Shown: one piece after another, positions 60,501-64,000 of the stretch
Layout of the letters: each line of letters opens with the position of its first letter
How positions within the stretch are numbered: position 1 is the stretch's first letter
NCBI RefSeq assembly: GCF_048773025.1
Contig: NC_133547.1
Coordinates: 8,752,001-8,816,000 of the forward strand
DNA: 64,000 bases
Direction of reading: 5' to 3'
Origin: Camelus bactrianus
Taxonomy: Eukaryota > Chordata > Mammalia > Artiodactyla > Camelidae
Translations under genes and position numbers: made by a program
Notes under the pieces: model-generated
Told to the model about the DNA's origin: nothing
What the model saw: the letters and a program-made list of their open reading frames with translations, nothing else
Database searches by the model: none

Positions 60501-63500
60501 GCCAGGCCCAAGACCCGCGGAATTCCCCCGCCGGGATGGGGAGGCAAAAGCCAGGGAGGGGAGGAGACCCCCTGAGGTCGACCAGCAGGGTAGCTGGGGG
60601 AGGAAGGCGCGCCGGGCAGGGCAGGGGACAGGGTCGGGGCTCACCCCAGCCGACGAGCATGTAGCAACGGAAGTGGCCCTCCTCGGAGCCTCCCACAAGG
60701 ACCAGGAGGCTGTGCAGGTAAATGCCCTCCACCAGCAGCCACGTATAGTTGGCGCCCACGCAGTACTGGGTCATGACCTGGGCTGTGCGACAGGCAGCTA
60801 GGGCCTGGGGGGCGGCCAAACAGAGGGGACGACAGTCAGGGCTCCCTACACCCCCATCTCTTGTCATCTCTTGACAACAGATATTCCCCTCCCACTCTAT
60901 ATCACCAAAGGATGGCATATGTGGCTGGTTTCTCTCACCCTACTCTCTTCCCTTATGTGAACTCTCTCACTCTAACCTCTTTAGCAATTGGTATCTTACA
61001 TCTTGCAATCAGAGTTCTCCCCAGATCTCCCCAAATACAGCCTCTCCCACCCCATCTCCTTCTAAGAATTCCACTCAACTACTCCACCTCTCAAAAGGAT
61101 TCCCTCTCACCCCTTGGCAATTGGTATGGCCCACTGGCTACTGAATAGTTTTTCTCCCCTCTGTCCCTAGACTCTAGTCTCTCCCACCTTGTCTCCCAGG
61201 AACAAATTGCTCTGGACCAAATCCCCCCACCAGTTAGTTTCTCCTATCCCATCACTGCCTCACCTCACCTCTAGCAGGGACTCACTGGTGGGAAAGGGTG
61301 AGATAAGGAGGGAAAGGGAATGGAAAATTCCAATAGAGGTGGTGAAGGGGTAGGAGTGTGCAATGATGGGGGAGGCTGAGTTGGGAGGGTCCCTCTCCAA
61401 ATGTGTTGGAAGGGTCAAGAGCGATAAACTGTTGAGAGTGTACAAGGTAGTAAGTGGGTTGGGAAACTTCTGGCCCCACCAGAGGAAGCAGAATACCAAT
61501 TTGAGAAAAAGAGGGCTGACACTTACCTGATTCCACAGGAGAGGGGCCTGATCCCCAGGATAGGGGCCAGTTGGAGGAAGCAGACGGTCTCGGGTGAGGA
61601 TGGCTGTTGCCCGCAGCATGAAAGATGTGAACAGGTTGATATGGATGTAGTTGCGAGTGCAGCGCAGCCGCCTGGGGGATTTGGAGGCAGTCTAGGGGCC
61701 TGTCCTTGGCCACATAGAACCCTTTAATCCACCTTCCAGCCCTTCCCACAAAACCACCAATGAATGCTCGTCCTGACTACCCCCACCTTACTGGGAAAAC
61801 TGAAGCCCAGTCTCTGCTACCCCTGCTCAGGGGTGGGGGGTCCCACCTGAAGAAACTCAAGATGAGCAAGGCGAACAGCAGTGTGGCAAAGGACAGGGAG
61901 TAGCCCACAGTATACACAACCTGCAGCCGTTCCAAGATCAGCCTTTGGTCCTGAGTGGGGGGCAGGGGAACAGGGGAACACAGCTCAGCTCTTCCCCTAG
62001 GGCCACAAAGACATCTGCACTTTGTTCCTAACCAGCACCCCAATTTTCTCTTGAGGATCTACCTACGCTTGTTTGAGTGGGGGACTCCACCCCTCAACTT
62101 CAGGGCTGGTCCTGTGACCAGCCAAAGCATTCTATCTAACACTCCCCCACCCCTACAAACGCACACATACAAACACACATACACAGTGATTAGTACAGGG
62201 CAGGTATATGACCCAAACCAGGCCAATGAGAGTCAATCCTAGGACATTATGTTGGAGCTATTGAGAGCAAAGCTCAGTCTTCCTATGTGTTGCTTGGTTG
62301 GCGGAATGTAAGCCTGGTACTAATGGGGGCCATTTTTCCACCCGCAGAAAAGAGGAGACCATCACAGAAAAAAACAGAAGCACAATATGGTGAGAGAGAT
62401 TCCCAACCACATCATTTTAGCACCTAGATCCAGCTGTGCCTGAAGCTGCAGCCTTATACTTTTCAATCACAGAAGCCAATATATTCCTTTTTCTTTCTCC
62501 TTCAAGCAAATTTGAGTTGACTTTCTATCACTTGGAACCCAGAGTCCTGAACAGTACAAGGGGTGTCAGGTTTGGTCTGAGGCTGCTGCCTTTTTGCCTC
62601 TGCCTGGACACTCTACCCTGAATCCCTCACCTCTTACCTGAAAAGCCCCATTCTTCTCTGGGTTCTCGCACTGAGAATGGTCTCTCCAAGGTCCCCATTG
62701 GCCATCACTGCCACACTGGCGGAGGACGAAGCCTGCAGCCACTGTGGGGAAACAAGGGAGCAGATCAGAGGCACAGAAAAAGAGAGAGATGGAGACAGAA
62801 AGACAAATTGTGAGACAAAGGCAGAGAGAGAGAGCCAAAGTGATGTTGTTGATGATGATAAACCCTTATATAGCATTTTACACGTATTAGTTAATTTAAT
62901 ATTCACAACAAGCCTATGAACTTGGTACTATTATAAACGTCATTTTTCAAGTGAGGAAAATGAGGCATAAAGAAATAAACTACCCTAGGCCACACAGCTA
63001 GTTAGTCCCGACAAGGAAGACCAAGGTATGCAGGGACAGACTCATGAAATGGAGAGAAAATAAGAACCCAGTGGTCCTCAGAGAGATACAGAGGCAGAGA
63101 AGGAGCATTATGTGGTGACTTAGCCAGGGTGGACAGACAGGAGACACCCAGCCAGACAAAGAGGAGCAGGGGACAAAGAGGAGCAGGAGAGCTGCGGGGG
63201 ATTTGTGTCAGGGGAGGCTCCGGGTTCACGGGGCAGCTCACCCTGGCGGTGCCAGGGCAGGTACCACGGGCAGGACGCACGGGCGGTGGCATTGGGTGCG
63301 GTGTAGTCCCAGCAGACGTACATATCGAAGGACCCGTTACAGGCGAGGCCTGGGGTGGGTGTAGGGGCCAGATGTCAGGTGGATCACGAGTCCAATGCTT
63401 CTCCGCCTTCCACACACACGTCCTGCCCAAGCCCCGCCCACTTGGTGTGGTCCAGTCCCTGCTCCGCCACAGCTCCTCCCACCAGACCCAAAAGTCCCAC

Positions 63501-63963
63501 CCATCTTCTGAGCCCTACACTGGGCTCCTCCCACCAAGCAAGTTCCCACTGCAGATGCTTTCCACTCTGCGAGGCACTTCACCGTCCACTTTAGGTCCCA
63601 CCCACCTAGTGTAGACCCTTCCCAAGACCCTTCCCCTTTCAAGCTTCATCCCAGGCCTCTCCCACTAATCCGGTCACGCCCACCTGCACTAAGGTCTGGG
63701 CCCTTCCCACTGAGATCAAGCCCCACACAGACCTCTCCCACCCAGTATACATCTAGCCCAAACTTCCCTTTCAGGTCCCGGCCATCAGTCCTAGACCTGC
63801 CTCAAGCCCACGCTTCTCAGCCCCAGCCTGTACCATGCCCCGAGTCCTCCACCCCTGTCACACCTGCTGGGGGCTCCATGGCCTCCAGGGTCTCCTGGCA
63901 CTCCCTGCGGTAACGTTCCCAGCGCTGGTACAGCTCCCCCGCCGTCTGTCCTTCAGAACCTGC
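57547..63963 (-). CDS. GIPR: Gastric inhibitory polypeptide receptor (partial, 12 exons; signal-peptide exon outside window)
   Basis: Exons in coding order: 63963-63864, 63349-63242, 62741-62638, 61950-61847, 61671-61527, 60804-60645, 60438-60378, 60039-59970, 59849-59761, 59668-59530, 57890-57849 and 57756-57547. Phases close throughout and give 443 residues plus stop; the signal peptide lies beyond 64000. The first acceptor could also be 4 bases further in. The extracellular domain shows the class B pattern ([45 protein letters not shown]) with N-glycosylation sites CNGS and PNAT. Seven membrane segments follow, and the C-terminal tail ends SRVLESYC. It is a Gs-coupled receptor for the incretin GIP on pancreatic beta cells and other cells (family knowledge). 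All exons are open. Confidence 0.96.
58275..58485. repeat. AT-rich island with near-palindrome
   Basis: Almost pure A/T for 200 bases. At 58356-58381 a 26-base near-palindrome is centred on gtatac (arms tatgtaaat and atttacata). Confidence 0.8.
58490..59035 (+). repeat. L2 fragment
   Basis: The order tttgcttcttcactcagagg, ttcctggaacattttcccc, cttggcaaggccttcccta, ccattagagggtaggaccat and gtgttcaataaatttttgct follows the LINE2 3' portion over more than 500 bases. Confidence 0.8.
60805..61526 (-). other. GIPR: GIPR intron holding a miR-642-like arm and C/T-rich drifted repeats
   Basis: The intron is C/T-rich on the plus strand between 60850 and 61260, with caattggtat repeated at 60985 and 61120. 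At 61361-61411 it carries sequence matching one arm of the miR-642 locus known from the human GIPR intron, but the second arm of the hairpin is not there. Confidence 0.55.
62165..62570 (+). repeat. Unclassified interspersed repeat, copy 2
   Basis: The words gtatatgacccaaaccaggc, aatgagagtcaatcctagg, gtaagcctggtactaatggg and caagcaaatttgagttgac match copy 1 (21010-21340) in order, with gaps. Confidence 0.5.
62840..63010 (-). repeat. MIR fragment
   Basis: The words acgtattagttaatttaata, tcacaacaagcctatgaac and gtgaggaaaatgaggcataa, then ccacacagctagttag, follow a reversed MIR. Confidence 0.7.
63430..63860. repeat. C-rich degenerate intronic repeat in GIPR
   Basis: The plus strand repeats drifted words such as cccgcccacttggtgtgg, tcccacccatcttctgag and tcccacccacctagtgtag over 430 bases. 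On the GIPR sense strand these are G-runs (ggg/gtggg), as seen in short GC-rich introns. It fills the intron between the first two exons in the window. Confidence 0.55.
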
Positions 63964-64000
63964 CTATAAAAAAGAGAAGGGAGGACCCCCCGACCGACCC

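Noticed and set aside
61361-61411. Functional miR-642 gene
   Set aside because: Only one arm is present; no hairpin can be drawn from the local sequence. Kept as a finding, not as a gene.

Overview
The window is mammalian nuclear DNA and most likely camelid (alpaca, llama or camel). Intron-split genes are embedded in old MIR, L2 and MER repeats. The young SINEs are all of one type: a tRNA-like head carrying the A-box tagctcagtggtagag and the B-box ggtcctgggttcaatcc, then a tail ending in aaataaataaa. This matches the camelid tRNA-derived SINE (Vic-1 type). Six copies are seen, one with a clean 14-bp target duplication. The gene order matches human 19q13.32, read from the DMPK side toward GIPR.

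Layout: SIX5 (+, 694-4168, complete, 3 exons). MEIOSIN/BHMG1 (-, 22098-5571, 13 coding exons). A promoter cluster at 23.4-25.1 kb. FBXO46 (+, non-coding exon 1 near 25.0 kb, whole CDS in one exon at 36144-37961, with a second CpG promoter-like island in its intron at 33.4 kb). A repeat-rich gap at 39.1-43.2 kb. QPCTL (-, 49004-43199, 7 exons). SNRPD2 (+, 49825-54156, 3 exons, start codon split by intron 1). GIPR (-, 63963-57547, 12 exons; the signal-peptide exon lies past the right edge). All exon models were built by hand from splice sites and reading-phase closure. SIX5, SNRPD2 and QPCTL close at 739, 118 and 383 codons, which fits the lengths I remember for the human proteins (739, 118, 382).

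The genes do unrelated jobs: homeodomain transcription factor, meiosis-entry bHLH/HMG factor, F-box ubiquitin-ligase subunit, Golgi glutaminyl cyclase, spliceosomal Sm protein and incretin receptor. They do share architecture. SIX5 and MEIOSIN are tail-to-tail with polyadenylation signals about 270 bp apart. MEIOSIN and FBXO46 are head-to-head over about 1-1.5 kb. QPCTL and SNRPD2 are head-to-head over about 0.8 kb, with CCAAT and ETS motifs between them.

The most notable observations are: (1) an in-frame TGA in MEIOSIN exon 5 that an upstream, in-phase donor would splice out while all other exons stay open; (2) G-rich, degenerate quasi-repeated tracts on the sense strand just downstream of three CpG promoters; (3) E2F6-like, E2F, NRF1 and NF-Y motifs in the presumed MEIOSIN promoter; (4) three ZNF143/THAP11-like boxes at the FBXO46 promoter and an uORF created only by splicing; (5) a split SNRPD2 start codon; (6) a GIPR intron that keeps only one arm of the miR-642 hairpin; (7) a possible small poly(A)-tailed retrocopy at 29.2-29.5 kb. 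No CRISPR, operon or other prokaryotic-type system is present. Comparisons with human proteins and miRNAs are from memory and are marked as such.
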